Shown: positions 1 through 11,655, numbered from the stretch's first letter. The stretch: 64,000 bases of DNA from Plasmopara viticola (GCA_001695595.3 MBPM02000078.1:186001-250000), one strand, 5' to 3'. The notes: generated from the sequence alone by a model not told the origin. Program-made: numbers and translations.

Positions 1-1100
1 ATGATTGACGTTAACGGCGCGGCATTTACCAAGCTCAACTTCCTAGCATCGCATATTGCTTAAGATAGCACGGCTTACATAGGCTACATCGACGCTCCAC
101 GATTTGACCGCAGTGTAAATTGTTTGTAAAGTTCACGTAATGATATGAATAATTTTGTTTCTGTTATCGAGCCTCTTTTGTAATGCCTGTTGGACTACGT
201 TGGAAAAGTTATCAGCATAAATTCAAGTTTGTTTTTACGCAAACGAGAGACTCGGTTTGTGCCATAATTCAGGGCAACGTGGCAAGATTGATTGCGAAAA
301 CGAAATCATTGAATCCGACTTAAATTTTTGGAACATCTTGACAAATGGCACCAGCAAACGCAATCGCTGGATCATCCTGTGAAAGTCGTACGGATATTCA
401 AAGTTTTTGATACGAAACTGAAAAATGTCCGTTGCTGCCCAAGCTTTAAAGCGTGGGTTAAGCAAGAGAACCTTTAGTTACGTGCGTGTCGGCAATGGAA
501 TCAAGCAATCGAGGAAATATTATTTGCAAGAAAAAGACATGGTCATAGGTTCCATGGGCGCGAGATTGGAAGGTGAACGATTGTCGGTGGGTGCTTAGTA
601 AAAGGGAGAAATTCTAGCAGGAAAGTTCAGGCGTTTATTTTTTAAACATTTTCAGGTTAACAGTTAATTTTCCGTCGATCAAAAGTTTGCTCAGTCTAGC
701 TGTCAAGTACAACTTGACTGAGCTCTAGGTGGATGTCAAAATGCTGTTTCGAGTGAGCTTCACAACGAAGATATACGCATGATGTAAGTGTAGCCAAGCG
801 GCTACACGAATGAAAAGTATCCACATACATCTGCCACCCCAAACACTCTCTGCATAGTCTGAAGTAGCTTTCACTAATGCGGGCCAGACAATTGATAAAT
901 TGCGCTAAAGTTGGGATGTACCGATCACGGCATCTAAGCCATACGAATGACCGAGGCATGATCTTCGTAGCTCTTTAAGTCGACTCAGTGGTCTTCGCCA
1001 GCAATAATGACGACCAACCAAGGTCGACTAAGCTAAAACTCAGTAGATGGTTCAATCTTAGGGACTTGAGCCGCGCAAAGTAAATTTCGACATAAATTCA
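1..1100. other. No gene recognised
   Basis: Only short open frames of 65-90 codons occur here on the minus strand, and none has a recognisable domain, signal peptide or promoter. I see no similarity to the other repeats of the window. It is probably old intergenic or transposon-derived DNA. Confidence 0.5.
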
Positions 1101-1198
1101 TGCGGGGTATCCTACTAGAAGCGTGTTGGTGTGGCAAACCAGGTTTTCAAAGAAAATAAAAGACACTCGTTGCAAAAAAAAACCCGGTCAGAAAATAT

Positions 1199-1227
1199 AT
1201 GTCTTCCGTCAATTTGACGGAAGACAT
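1199..1227. repeat. Perfect 14-bp-arm palindrome
   Basis: Two 14-base arms, ATGTCTTCCGTCAA and its reverse complement, are separated by one base. The paralogous copy near 33375-33395 has only one half of this palindrome, so the second arm was gained locally or lost in the other copy. Confidence 0.9.
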
Positions 1228-1344
1228 GTGCAAAAAACGCTACAAGTGTGAAAGTATAGCGGCTAAGAATCGTACCGCAATGCTGTCGGCCGCCGGATGT
1301 ACTTTTGATCATACATTGCTGCTGAGTAGAAGCTCTCAGCCAGC

Positions 1345-1470
1345 TTATGGGTGACTTGTGTACACCTCAAAGTCATTGTCAGATATTTGCAGAGAGTTGG
1401 CCCGGGCGAGTTCTGAAACTACTAGACTGCTGGCCGTGATGTATACAGAGATATAAAAAAAGCTCGGCGC
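1345..1470 (-). pseudogene. Amino-terminal scrap of an E-family effector
   Basis: The minus-strand frame reads ITASSLVVSEL, then NSLQISDNDFEV, which lines up with the signal peptide end and following segment of the intact E proteins (VTASSRIIAES, then EPLQTSDHEAVV in E4). The initiating MRGAYY segment is lost, and the RxLR-like, EER and carboxy-terminal parts do not follow, because the frame ends soon after 1345. It shows that the E family once extended to the left edge of the window. Confidence 0.55.
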
Positions 1471-1559
1471 TGACATCCGTAAGACCAACCTCGTGACAGC
1501 GCTCGCTTTATAATCAAACCGTACCACTGTTTGTGCAAAAAATCCAGATAGATTCAATG

Positions 1560-3270
1560 CTTAGCAACAATTCCTAACTTTGCTGCTTTTCCCCTCGAGA
1601 CAGTGCCTGATGAGAGATACAAAGGATATTTTCGCTCACATCGCCTGCGCTGACGACTTGCGTTGCAATATTCCGGCTTTCATGCATTCGTGATGTTGTC
1701 AACACCCAATTGCGAGTATTATTGGCTTACATTTATGCACCGTTAGTGTAAGTTTTCAGATAGTACTTTTGTCTTTTCTCTCCATGCAAAAATTTAGCCT
1801 AGCCTTTTCTACCGTAGAATGCAAGTGCACAATTTAAAGAAGATGTGCTAAACGTTAAAAGGATCACAAACAAATGATAGCTTTGGTGCACGGCGAACCT
1901 ATTGGCAATTATGCATTTTTGGCAACCGAGTAATTTACACGATAGTGTAATTATATAATTCCTGCCTGAATCTTAGAATTGAAATCAAAGCGTATATATA
2001 GTTATAGATAAGATAATATTATAAAGGCCCACTAAATTAGTAACAGTAATTGACTACACAATGGGTTGTTCTCCAAAGAAACTTAGATAATTCAATTTGT
2101 TGCTTTGATTAAGGTTAGGTTGTCAATTATGTTGCATTTCAGGTCAACTACAATCGTGTGCAGGTAGATTGACTACCTGAGCCATTGCAAAGGCTTCGAA
2201 GATGGTGATATCATTTTCTCGCATCTGACGGACAAGCTACTTGTTCTGCTTGGCTTTTTTGGTCAGCCGAATCGCATCAAAATACTCGATCTAGCTCAGG
2301 CAGAATAAACTAGGTAGATCCGAAATTACGATTAGTGTAGGATTTGAGCCGGTAATATGCAAATAGATACTAGATACGTATTTTGACTGGCAAGTGTTGC
2401 CTTGGCCGCTACGGCAGCTTTGATAACGAACGATTAAAGGCTTATGGCGCTCTTATACGTGGTCGTAGCATAATTTAGCTTTTACTCACAGAATAACATT
2501 ACGGGAGTGTTTTACGTCTAATTGCCGCCGCAAAGTAGGTTGACTGTTTACCGAACTTGGAATAGTTTAATTTTTTTTGAGCAATGGAGCGGCTTTGAAA
2601 GGCTGCATATTTCAGGCTTAGTAATTTAAGAATCTCATCATCAAAGAGATTCGATTCGGACGTGCATGACTCAATCCTGCGCGTGACGTGGACGGAAAAG
2701 AACGATTTCAGGATCGATCGACAAGACAAGGTCGCTGGTGTCAGCCACCTGATACCGCGAAACAAGGCTCTCACAAACCATGCTACTTACGATAGATTCG
2801 GCATTTAAATGGAATTTAAACAAAGGCAGGGCGACATCATCAAAAGTTTTTTTAGGAGGTTACGAAGGTTACAAGCGACACCGGCTTCCAGAACGCAAAG
2901 TGTAACGCTCGATTTGTGGTCAACGTCGCTTCAAAGTTGGTTCAACAGAGCCACCAACCGCGGGTGAAATAGCAAATAGATTGAAAACAGAGGTTTGCAA
3001 GACACAGTGGACAAACAAAGATCCACATAAGAGCAAAACAATACGAACAATAAAGTGTAGCGTGTCTCCGCTAGAAAAAATACAAATGCGATGTAAAAGC
3101 GATCCCTGAAGTTCATTTATGGCTTTGTAGTTGTCAAAGAACCCTTCATTCAAAAGAATATTAGAGGACGTTGTGTCACGGCAGGTGCGTTTAGGTGTAC
3201 GACACCTCTAACAGCTCAAAGGAACTAGTTTACTGGCTGGTTCAAAATGTTTCGTCGAACCATTTAATTG
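1560..3270. other. No gene recognised
   Basis: No convincing coding region. A stretch of about 100 bases near 1620-1720 resembles 48720-48810 (shared GCGCTGAC and GCATTCGTGATGTTG-like words), so part of this is dispersed repeat. The minus-strand frames at 2499-2774 and 2920-3153 have no recognisable features. Confidence 0.45.
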
Positions 3271-3275
3271 CTCAA

Positions 3276-3300
3276 TACCTGGCAATTTAATTGCCAGGTA
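3276..3300. repeat. Perfect palindrome, 25 bases
   Basis: Arms TACCTGGCAA and TTGCCAGGTA flank TTTAA. It sits nine bases before a second, larger hairpin. The pair could be a cruciform, an expanded inverted duplication, or the end of an unknown element. Confidence 0.9.
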
Positions 3301-3308
3301 TAAAGCCA

Positions 3309-3367
3309 TTTCATGTATATGATACACTTAGAGGTGATATTTTTATAGATGTATCATATACATGAAA
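3309..3367. repeat. Stem-loop with perfect 17-bp arms
   Basis: The arm at 3309-3325 (TTTCATGTATATGATAC) is exactly repeated in inverse orientation at 3351-3367, leaving a 25-base loop. There is no coding sequence around it, so a terminator role is not supported. Confidence 0.9.
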
Positions 3368-3369
3368 GT

Positions 3370-4540
3370 GTACAAACATCCTCCGTTCAATACGAAGGTG
3401 TTTTTTGTTTAGCTCTAACGACAGCGCAATGTCTCGGAATTAAAAATGATCTTTAAACTTACGCTCTAGTATTAATCAAAGAAGCACTTGAATGTGGTGC
3501 TAAGAGACAATAATTATAGTTTATACAAGATAGTGTGGCACGATAAGTGTCAGCAGATAGTAGGCCCTGCCACGAGAGAAGTAAGAGCTTATCGATGCCT
3601 TCTCTGTCAAAAGGCAAGGAATGGCACGGTGCGGAAGCTGCGGTTCCTGCATTCTTTGACAAATTTCTGAGTTCGAAAGCCACACCAATAGCATTGAGTG
3701 ACTCACACTTAACGATATGCACATTAAATTAAAGAAATAATACGTTGTTTACAGCAAGTCTAGGTGCACATTTTACAGTGCGCTGAATTTGTTAGATGGC
3801 TACCACCATATCCAAATATTGTCGTCAGATATAAGTTTCACAGTGGTCGGTGTATGCTATATATATGACTAAGGATGCCACAAGGGCTATCAAGCGCCCT
3901 AGCGACATTAAATCGTTTAATTAAGCAGTTGTTTCGACCATCACGAGCTTTCGCCAGATATTTTTCTCTGATTATTCCGTCAAAAGTTGCATTAAATGAC
4001 CGATGCTGGACGTAAATTCGATGCTGTAAGGATCGATAAACGTTATGCTGACATCAAAGAATGCGTCAATCCGGAAAAGTAGATATAAGCTAGCTGCTGC
4101 TTTGCAAGCAGCCATGGAGCTAGATAAATTTTTAAGAAATCGAAAGCTGTTACATTCTTTTTTGCGAAAGACACACTTATAGAAGCATTTAAACATTAGT
4201 TCAGCCAAGCCAATTGCTTGCACAAGTCAGTACTGGTGTTGCGGGTATCGCAAAGCCTTTGCCAAATCTACTAAATAATCATTGAGTGGTCAAGGGATTG
4301 CCATCACCAGGATACGTTTGATAGCATCAAAAACGTTTTTTGGGTTTGTTTTGCTGGACGAAATGAACTCAATTATAGTCCTCTGTTGGTTGCGCAGTAT
4401 CGTGACTCGACAAAGATGAATGAGATCTAGTCAACTTGCTTGAGTTCAGGAGGCTAAGGGCTCCCGAATGGTTTAAAGCAGAAAAAATACCTACCAAAAA
4501 GTACGTATTGTAAGACTTTGATGACATTTTAGTTGACTCT
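3370..4540. other. No gene recognised; one small ORF of unknown nature
   Basis: A 60-codon plus-strand frame (3488-3670) contains VWHDKCQ and YRCLLC, a cysteine/histidine spacing that might suggest a zinc-binding fragment of a transposase. I cannot place it in a family. The rest shows only short unsupported frames. Confidence 0.3.
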
Positions 4541-5640
4541 GGGCTGTGTCAGGTCCATTTAGACCATGCATCTCTGAGGACGGCGGTAAATGCGACTTAA
4601 GCGCTCCAAAAATATTAAGATAGCTGTCATTAATCGCAAAAAGAATTCTGCATTGAATGTTAGCCTATGTCCTTGCCTATTTGCTTTGCCCAGACCGGAT
4701 ACTGAGGAAGCTTACACAACCAGGACTGAAGATCTATTAACAAGCGAGCTTATAAGGAGTTCAAAGCGAATGCCAGTCAAAAGCCTTAAAGCGATACTTC
4801 ATCGCACGCAAATAGGTCAAAGTCGAGTCGTTGACCTTTTCACATGTACATCAGACACATTTTCACGGGTGACCAGACGATTAGCTCCACTATTGAGTGA
4901 ATCAGAAGATAGGCTTCACTCGTCGCTCCGAACTACTAAGACCTGAAGTGCAAAATACTATCAAGGACACTCAATAACACCAGTATACGCGGATTGTTGA
5001 AAGCCCATAATAATTAGATTACTTTTCGTCTCGTTGTACTTATTGGCGGCACGAGCAAATTAGCATTCGTGTGCCGCACAAGAAATTTATTGCATTTGTC
5101 ATTTGTTTCAACCAGCATAGTCGGAGAGAAACCGGAAGACGCTTTGTCGATACAATATTCGAGAGCATTGGTCTTTCGGGAACGATGGTGATAGAAATGA
5201 GCTAATGGCTTCACGCTGCTTTATGCAAACTCTTGTCCAAGTCGCTTAATGATGTCTGCAATAGCCTATCCACAAACCAACAGAGAATGTCTACAGTATG
5301 CGAGTAGCCACACAAGGCTGAGGCACCATACCATTGAATTGAAAAGTTACCCCAGGTTGTTATCGCACTTAACAATGATTCTCACACATCTATGGGCTCT
5401 ACACCTTTCTATGTAACTTTTCAATGTCGCCCTGATAACTCACCGCTTATCTATGTATGAAGCAATTCAAAACTTTCGTACTTAAAATAAGCGGCGAATT
5501 TTAAGGAAGAAGAACTTCTACTTTCAATTTTTTCAAAAAAAATAGCTGCCTTACGTAAACAGCTATCTGGCTTCGCGATAAGGCGGCTGCATTTAATTAG
5601 CAAAGCAAAGGATGCAATTGTATCCGCCCAAACCGAACAA
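4540..5640 (+). pseudogene. Ty3/Gypsy RNase H to integrase remnant
   Basis: Fragmented plus-strand frames match the end of a Gypsy pol. LDHASLRTAVN at about 4555-4600 is the end of the RNase H domain. Near 5350-5430, IALNNDSHTSMGSTPFYV matches the distal integrase motif seen as LNN-H-STG-PF in this superfamily. Near 5600, an AQ-rich segment corresponds to the integrase carboxy-terminal region. Several stops and frameshifts make it non-functional. The 5' part (gag, protease, reverse transcriptase) and any LTR are not visible. A second copy of the integrase part lies at 19530-20150. It belongs to a different Gypsy lineage from G1-G7. Confidence 0.65.
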
Positions 5641-8230
5641 CATAATGCTCAGATAAAATGCGTAAGAGTTTCTTCGCATTAGATTTGATAGTTGATTGCT
5701 GGATACAAATTTTCCTCGAGACTGGATAAGCTCGCTATTTTCGAATAAAACATCGCTGCATCAACCCCTTCACGATCTTGGTTAGTATTCGGCCAACGTA
5801 CACCGAAGACAATGTCTACTTTTTGCTAGAATTTTTTTGATCCTCACTACCTCTAATATCACGTTACTCATGCCGCCTCTTGGAAGGATTGCTCTCGCGC
5901 TCGACCGTGTTGGCTAGCCGAGTACGGGTAGCCATACAGCAGCTAATACTGACCACAGCCACATTGTATTGGCTGAGAGACAGCGCATCGATAAGGCTGT
6001 GCACTTTCACTTTGGAAGGTCTCGCAATTAATAACAAATTAAAGAGAGTTTAAACACAGTTCTTAAAATTGCACCGAGAGAAACAGTTGTCAAACTGATG
6101 GTAAAGCTCACATTTCTTGAGAAATTCAACTTCGTTAAAAAGCTCATTTTGCTTCGAAGAAGCTGCGGTTTGATGAAAAGGGACAGCTATGAGAGAACGC
6201 ATGAGCGAAATTACACAGAGACGCAGAAGTTGCTAATCTTCACGAAGAAGAAGCAAGGCCAAGGCCAAGGCGAGAGCGGAGCTGTCCGGAGCTCGTTGAC
6301 CACCAAGTCCAGCGGCACTTCCATATGAGGTGCGCTGTATCAGAAAGGCGATCCCAAGAGCGCCAGGAGATTCTTTTAAAATTCCACGCTTATTTGCAAG
6401 TGAGAGCCGTAGCATTGGCTCCAGTATGGAGTATTTAACGCCGTTGTCATTTTAAATACGAACAACGGGCACTTCATATACAAGCCGAGATATTTTGGCT
6501 GTGTGCTGGCAAATTGCAAAGGTATTTTTTCCTTGCGCTTAAAATGTACAAGTTCAGCATCTGACGTAAGAATTTTGCCGAGTACGATATGTTTTAGTCG
6601 TAAGTTGCCTCCGACTCACCAGGTCTTTTAATGAAACCGTGCATGGCGACAGTAGTGAAAAGTGTTTTTTTACGGAGCAAGGCTTCACTTTTTTTCAGCC
6701 TATTGCGAAGTGAGATAATATTTGTCAGTAGGATTTGATGCGATGTTAGAACCACGCGTGTAGGTCACACGAAACAAGCGCTTAGATAGCCAAGCTCTGG
6801 TCATATATGCCGCGGTAGCAGTGGCCTGCAAAATAACCGCGCGCTTGCAAAGACGATAGGCATACTTCTCCAGGCCAAGGCTTACGTCATTTAGATAGTA
6901 TTCATCCGGAAGGTCGCGATCTTCTTTGTCGGACTCAATATGCGCTGTCTAAGATAGCGCGTCTAAGGAATATGTAAAGCTCTCACGTAATGACAGCTTG
7001 CGTCGGTAATCGACCCCTAGTTATCTATGCCATACTCATCTTTGTTCACTTTGTTCAAGTATGTCTAAACTAATAAATTATGTCGGTTACGTATAAAGTA
7101 GCAGAAGATTGCGCCGGTAGTTGTTGTCTTTAGTTTTACCTTCCTTTTTTGGGCCCCAATCTTGGTGCCCTCATCAGAAAGGCAACGCGGGCCACGTCTT
7201 TGCTCCTGAAAACCAGTAACTTTTATGTTCCTAATAGTTGGGTATTTCGCAAAGTTGGTGAGTTTAAATTAGCTTAAGTACCTCAAGAGCTGTACCCGCA
7301 ATTAACGAGGATAATATACCAACGCTGGCATTGATATAAACGCTTTGACACGGCCCTAACGGGCGAAGAAGCAAGTTAGTGCGCGCAATATTCATCGGGA
7401 AAATAAAACGCTAGGTGCGCGTCCCCGCCGCGATGAAGTGGCTTACCTTAGCGACTCTCTTGTATTTTTTCTGAAGCTAACCGCCCAAGACATAGGCGCA
7501 GCCTTAGTCGTAAGAAGAGATGATTATTTTGGTGCAGAGGCACTTGTGTAAGCTAACGAACATTTCTTAAGTTGTCTAAAGCATTTTGAAACGAAGCAGC
7601 TGCATGGCAGCCTTAAATTGCCATCGATTTGGTTTTTCGAATAAACGTAAACCACACTTACCCTTAGTATGCAATGTAATTCAAGTTTAGGGTGAGAGAA
7701 GTCACGAGCTTTTGTGGCAATAGCTGGCTTCCCGTTGAAATCGAAATAAACGAGAAGGGCACCCTTCCAAAATTTTATCCGCTTTGAAAACTGAGGAACC
7801 GAGTTAATTTTAGTACACACAAAAAAAATATGTAGGTAAGTTTGTAGTTAACAAATCAGCGTTGAAGTTGCACACACCGATCCCCGAGAGACGGGAATTG
7901 AGCGATTGTACACCAGAAAAGCATATATCTTTCTGCACGCCTGTGCAAGTTGCAATGTATTTTTTCAAAATTATTACTAAATCTAGCTTGCATACTTATT
8001 TTTTCCTATTTCGAAGGTTGACGCTAATCTTCGTAGTAGTCCTTCCGTGTTAGTCCTCAACAAATTAAGAATTACTATATAATTGTAGAAAGTGTGTCTT
8101 ATACGATTGCACATTATTTTCGCTATATTGAATGCGTCACATGTACGATGATGATGATTCTTGCAATTCGCTCACTACGTTCCACTCGAAAAGGATGAGA
8201 GAAAACTTAATACAATGTAATAGGTTTTCA
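5640..8230. repeat. Long degenerate repeat, copy RA1
   Basis: The stretch continues the integrase remnant and is repeated at 20150-21973 plus 26407-26930. Matching blocks are 5800-6800 with 20215-21160 (in inverse orientation), 7080-7690 with 21317-21950, and 7860-8230 with 26570-26900 (shared GCGTCACATGTACGATGATGATGAT). There is no complete gene. The plus-strand frame at 6098-6328 and the minus-strand frame at 7524-7820 are probably debris of the same retroelement. Confidence 0.65.
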
Positions 8231-8344
8231 ACGATGCTATACAATCTTCGTATACATTGTACTACAAGAAATATCAGGGCAATGATACCGGTAGGTGACA
8301 AATCATACCGGAATTTTATGCGGTATTCCCAAGAAGCTGAAGTT

Positions 8345-8445
8345 TATTCGAAAGGCAACTCTAATTTCAGGGCTAACGCTATACAAGATTCATTGGTGAC
8401 AATTTTGCAGCTGATATACCGATATATTCCTGACGACATTTCAAG
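8345..8445 (-). promoter_or_regulatory. Orphan E-family promoter remnant
   Basis: GCTAACGCTATACAAGATTC followed by ATTGGTG and GCTGATATACC corresponds to the start-proximal promoter block of E3 at 28068-28112 (GCTAACGTTATATAG, GATTGGTG, GCTGATATCCC). The coding part of that E gene is absent: repeat RA1 adjoins directly. This is the upstream partner expected for X1 by comparison with the E3-X2 arrangement. Confidence 0.55.
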
Positions 8446-8464
8446 ACTCGGCCAATTAAATTTA

Positions 8465-8655
8465 GGGAGCCGTTAAACTGCCGGTACCCTTTTGGTAAAC
8501 TGCCGGTACCCTTTGATTTAAGCCAACGAGATTAAATTAAATCCATCAATGGGAGCAATTTATCTCTGTTAATGAACACAGTGTTTTTCAACCAATAAAA
8601 AGTGAAAGCAATACCCATCCGGTACCCCTCTTTCATGAACTGCCGGTTCCCCCTG
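8465..8655. repeat. Left terminal inverted repeat
   Basis: About 190 bases matching the right end in inverse orientation. The segment containing AAACTGCCGGTACCC is duplicated in tandem here but not at the right end. A subterminal GAACTGCCGGTTCC repeats the core once more. Confidence 0.85.
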
Positions 8656-9577
8656 TATTGAGCCAATAAAAATAGGGACAATTTCGTCAATGAAAGCAAT
8701 ATTTTTCTGTCAATGAAAGCAGCACTAAACAAGTTATCGAAATGCGCCTTCCTCTACATCGTCTTTCTGGGTGTTGCTACTGCTGATTGTGAGCTGCGCT
8801 TGCGGAGAGAAATACCATCGTCACATAAACAATTGGGCGGTGATTGTGAGCAAGGTATCTGTAGTATGGCTCTATGCCTTGTTTAATAATGTGCGTCATT
8901 TGCTGTAGATCGACACGTCTTGCGTTTAAAGTAATTACAGACTCATTGCGAATGCGTTATCCCACTACCACTCAGTCAAGCGTCTTGGGATCCCAGACAG
9001 CCAGGTAAGACAATGTCGAAGACAGTTTGTCATACCTTGCTTATTGACAATGCGACGCTACTGTTGTAGATTATCTTGAAGCTGGCGGACAAAATGCCGT
9101 GCATTCCTCGCAATTGCTTTCCTGGACAAGTGTTTAACAGTCGAAGCCAAAAAAATAATCTTTATTTATTTATCCTGCATCACGTTTGCTTTGAATGCAC
9201 CTGCTGATTCGAGTTGGTGTCCAACGCAGCTATGGAAAGACGCCGAGGTCAATTATCGCAGCTCCGAGGTCTCAATGGCCAACTTCATTACAGTCCTTAC
9301 GAGTGCGTCAAGTAAATATTTAGCGTAACTTTTTCGTGCTGACCCAATCGGACGATCAGGACGGCATGAGCCAGATATAAACAGCAAACACAAAGTTCAT
9401 AGCCTTGGGCGCGCGCGCATGAGAATCGCCGACTTTGCCTCTTCCAGAGTGCTGTACGAGAGTTATCTGGGTTTGCATAGTGTTCTTGCGAGAAGAAGAG
9501 TGCGAGATGAGTGATATTGAAAAGAGTAATGGTGAATAGAGTGATATTGAGAAGAAGTGAGTAGGAGTCATTTCTTA

Positions 9578-9749
9578 AGAAAGAAGGAGTACCGGCAGTC
9601 TACGAAAAAGGGGTACCGGATGGGTATTGCTTTCTCTTTTATTAGTTTAAAAACACTGTGTTCATTAACAGAGATAAACTTCCCCATTGATGGATTTAGT
9701 ATAATCTCATTGGCAAAAATCAAAGGGTACCGGCAGTTTAACGGCTCCC
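9578..9749. repeat. Right terminal inverted repeat
   Basis: About 170 bases, the inverse of the left end, including the internal landmark ATGAACACAGTGTTTTT on the inverse strand and the subterminal GGTACCGGATGGGTATTGC. Roughly 85-90% identical to the left end by eye, which suggests moderate age. Confidence 0.85.
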
Positions 9750-10052
9750 TAAATTTATTTCTTTAGCCCTTATATGCATAATCGTATATAAAAAGATTAT
9801 CGCAGTTGAAAACCCTGCGACCTACGCTGTACCTGATTTTTCATGGTCTGGTTCTAATGTTTGATTTGATCAAGTCCTTCTTTACCTCAGCGTTTAAGCA
9901 CAAACAAATGCACGAAAATTATCACTACGAAACGAAATCTGAGGCATCGCCAATCCGGTCGTCAGTGTGCGTAAATATTTCTAGATTTTGAGGTAATACC
10001 GATTTTATCCACAATCGTAGGTGCACTTACGGATAGTAACACCGAGGTCCAT
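9750..10052 (+). promoter_or_regulatory. X1 upstream region
   Basis: It resumes the locus interrupted by the transposon: TTATATGCATAATCGTATAT matches TGATATGCATATTTGTAAAT before X2. GATTTTATCCACAATCG, just before the X1 start, matches GATTTTATGCCCAAACA upstream of X2 and TGTTTTATGCACAACCG upstream of X6. The conservation suggests a shared X-family promoter. No TATA box or clear initiator was picked out. Confidence 0.45.
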
Positions 10053-11170
10053 ATGTGGCGCATACGAAGGAGGTATCGTTGCGTCCAGCAGCCAATATTT
10101 GCCTATGCAAATATTTGACTTTGGTTTCGAGGTGTCTGGTGGCTACGAATTTTTTTTCTAAGAAATCGTCACCCAAGGATCAGTCTTTGATTCATCAAAA
10201 AAAAAAGCAGATTATCGAGGACACAATTTAAACAATAAGATCGATTAATTAATTCTCGTGTTATTTTAGACATCTTTAGAGTTGTACGAAATGAATTACC
10301 TGGGCTTGTGGCCGACAAGATCAAGTGCCAGAGCATGAGTCAAAAAAACATTGTTAGAGCTATAAGGAACCTTGCCGATCAGACCAGCGCTTTTCCGGTT
10401 GAATGGTGGAGGCTAAATTTTGACTTGGATAACAAAGTTTTCTACAAAGTGGCATTCAATAAGTGTTCATATGCTAAATCATTTCTAGCTTGCTACCTGG
10501 ACGAAGGAATTATCCGAGGCAGGAACGCCGTGGGACTCAGATTAACTCGTGCCAACTTGAAGGGTTATTACTAATCTCCAACCTGCTACATGCCCAACTC
10601 ATGACCGATCGTCGACCGCCATGGATTTTGAACGCAGCTTCGATAATAAGCGTTGGTGCTTCTTGTAGTCATTTCACCAAAAGACGCATCAATCTGACGC
10701 CTAACAATTTCAGTTGTCAAGCATGTCAGAGCAAGAGAAAAATCTCATGTTTGTGGCACACGAGATGACTTACATGACTCGAGAGACGTGTGCCGATATT
10801 GTTATGGAAAACTCTGCAAAGAAATATAACATGACAAGTCTCTTGACCCGCGCCTTAAGACTTTTTCATGATTGAAACCGCCGCTTTTGAGAGTCGACTT
10901 CAACCACCAGTCGATCGATCTAGAGGCGTTGGAGTATGGCTTGTGTATTGGTGAAAAGCCTATGACAAGAGGATTCACATACAGTTGTACTCACGCAAAG
11001 AAACGACATCGTACAGTGGTGAATGCTTTAAAGTTTGGACGGCTGAAGTTGCGCAAGGCCCCCGGATGCGTAGAAAAAGTAGTCCTCAGCACTTTTCAAG
11101 ATCCAGTCGACCAGTATCCGACAGAGACGTTAAGATGGTAAGTTATTTCAGTCAGACGGACAAATAACTC
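10053..11170 (+). pseudogene. X1, degenerate RxLR-like effector of family X
   Basis: The start region (ATG at 10053) is homologous to the MRGAY start of X6 but out of frame. The body is scattered over all three frames. Recognisable family blocks are the AVGLRLT region near 10530-10560, SMSEQEKNLMFVAHEMTYM and TRETCADI at about 10710-10805, AAFES near 10880, and KAYDKRIHIQLYSRKET near 10960-11000. It converges on E1 across a spacer also found beside E4 and E6. No full-length reading frame remains. The family function is unknown; membership among RxLR effectors rests mainly on X4 and X6. Confidence 0.6.
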
Positions 11171-11279
11171 AAGTTCAAGCATCGGCGAATTTCTATGATC
11201 ATTTTGGAGTCTGGTAGGTGAAGGCTTATCAACCCACTCTGGTATGGCTGGTGTTTTATAGTAATGTAAAGAGTTTGCG

Positions 11280-11655
11280 GAAGGCTCATATTGTGAATGT
11301 GAAATTGGATTTGTGGCTACGATCGCTTTTCAAAACGTGCTGATGCCATGACAACTACCCAATGTCATGGTCGTATGGCTCGCATCGTAGCAAATAAGTG
11401 GTTTACGAGAATTTTCATGTTTTTTATATACAAAACGTGTACGTAAAGCGACAAAGAGACAAAGAGACAACAGAATGCTGCAAAATCAAGTAATTTTAAA
11501 TGCTTTGTCGAGAATGTATTTTTATTTAAATTTTACAATGGTGGTCATAATCAGTGATTTTATAGACCCATTAGCTCCACCGACTGACTGCGTAATCGGA
11601 TCGACGGTTACTATGTACCCAATCGTGGAAAGCCAATGATTCCTTCGAAGTCGTA
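11280..11655. repeat. Conserved X-E spacer, copy S1
   Basis: This non-coding block between the 3' ends of X1 and E1 recurs at 28975-29400, 49250-49720 and 60900-61345. Shared words are TTTGCGGAAGGCTCATATTGTGAA, GTGGCTACGATCGCTT, ACGTAAAGCGACAAAGAGAC and TTTTAAATGCTTTGTCGA. It probably carries the 3' untranslated regions of both families and marks the duplication unit. Confidence 0.65.

Larger units (their letters stand above)
1130..1520. repeat. Repeat shared with the insertion inside effector pseudogene E5
   Basis: This stretch aligns by eye with 33300-33645. Shared landmarks in the same order include ACCCGGTC, AATTTGACGGAAG, CGTACCGCAATG, GTCGGCCGCCGGAT, GCTGCTGAGT and AGCTCGGCGCTGA. The 33 kb copy lies inside effector pseudogene E5, so the sequence has moved or been copied. 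No transposase is encoded. The minus strand carries the scrap of an E-family amino-terminus described separately. Confidence 0.65.
8465..9749. mobile_element. Non-autonomous TIR transposon, about 1.29 kb
   Basis: The ends are long inverted repeats beginning GGGAGCCGTTAAACTGCCGG. Both flanks carry the 8-base direct repeat TAAATTTA, which is itself a palindrome, so the target duplication could be 8 bp (hAT-like) or a TA extended by palindromy. The internal 900 bases encode no transposase; the only frames are under 75 codons. The equivalent locus between E3 and X2 near 28137 lacks the element, giving an empty site. Superfamily assignment is uncertain. Confidence 0.8.

Noticed and set aside
4139..4200. 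RFLK in a minus-strand frame as an RxLR-like motif
   Set aside because: The frame has no signal peptide, EER or homology to E or X; a chance match.
4590..4946. 118-codon plus-strand ORF as a gene
   Set aside because: It overlaps the Gypsy RNase H-integrase remnant in another frame and has no features of its own.
5800..7830. RA repeat as LTRs of one element
   Set aside because: The blocks are repeated 14 kb apart with an internal inversion and no TG...CA ends, so they look like duplicated debris rather than an LTR pair.
8463..9751. TA target duplication proving a Tc1/mariner element
   Set aside because: The flanking TAAATTTA is palindromic, so TA and 8-bp duplications cannot be told apart from this copy alone.
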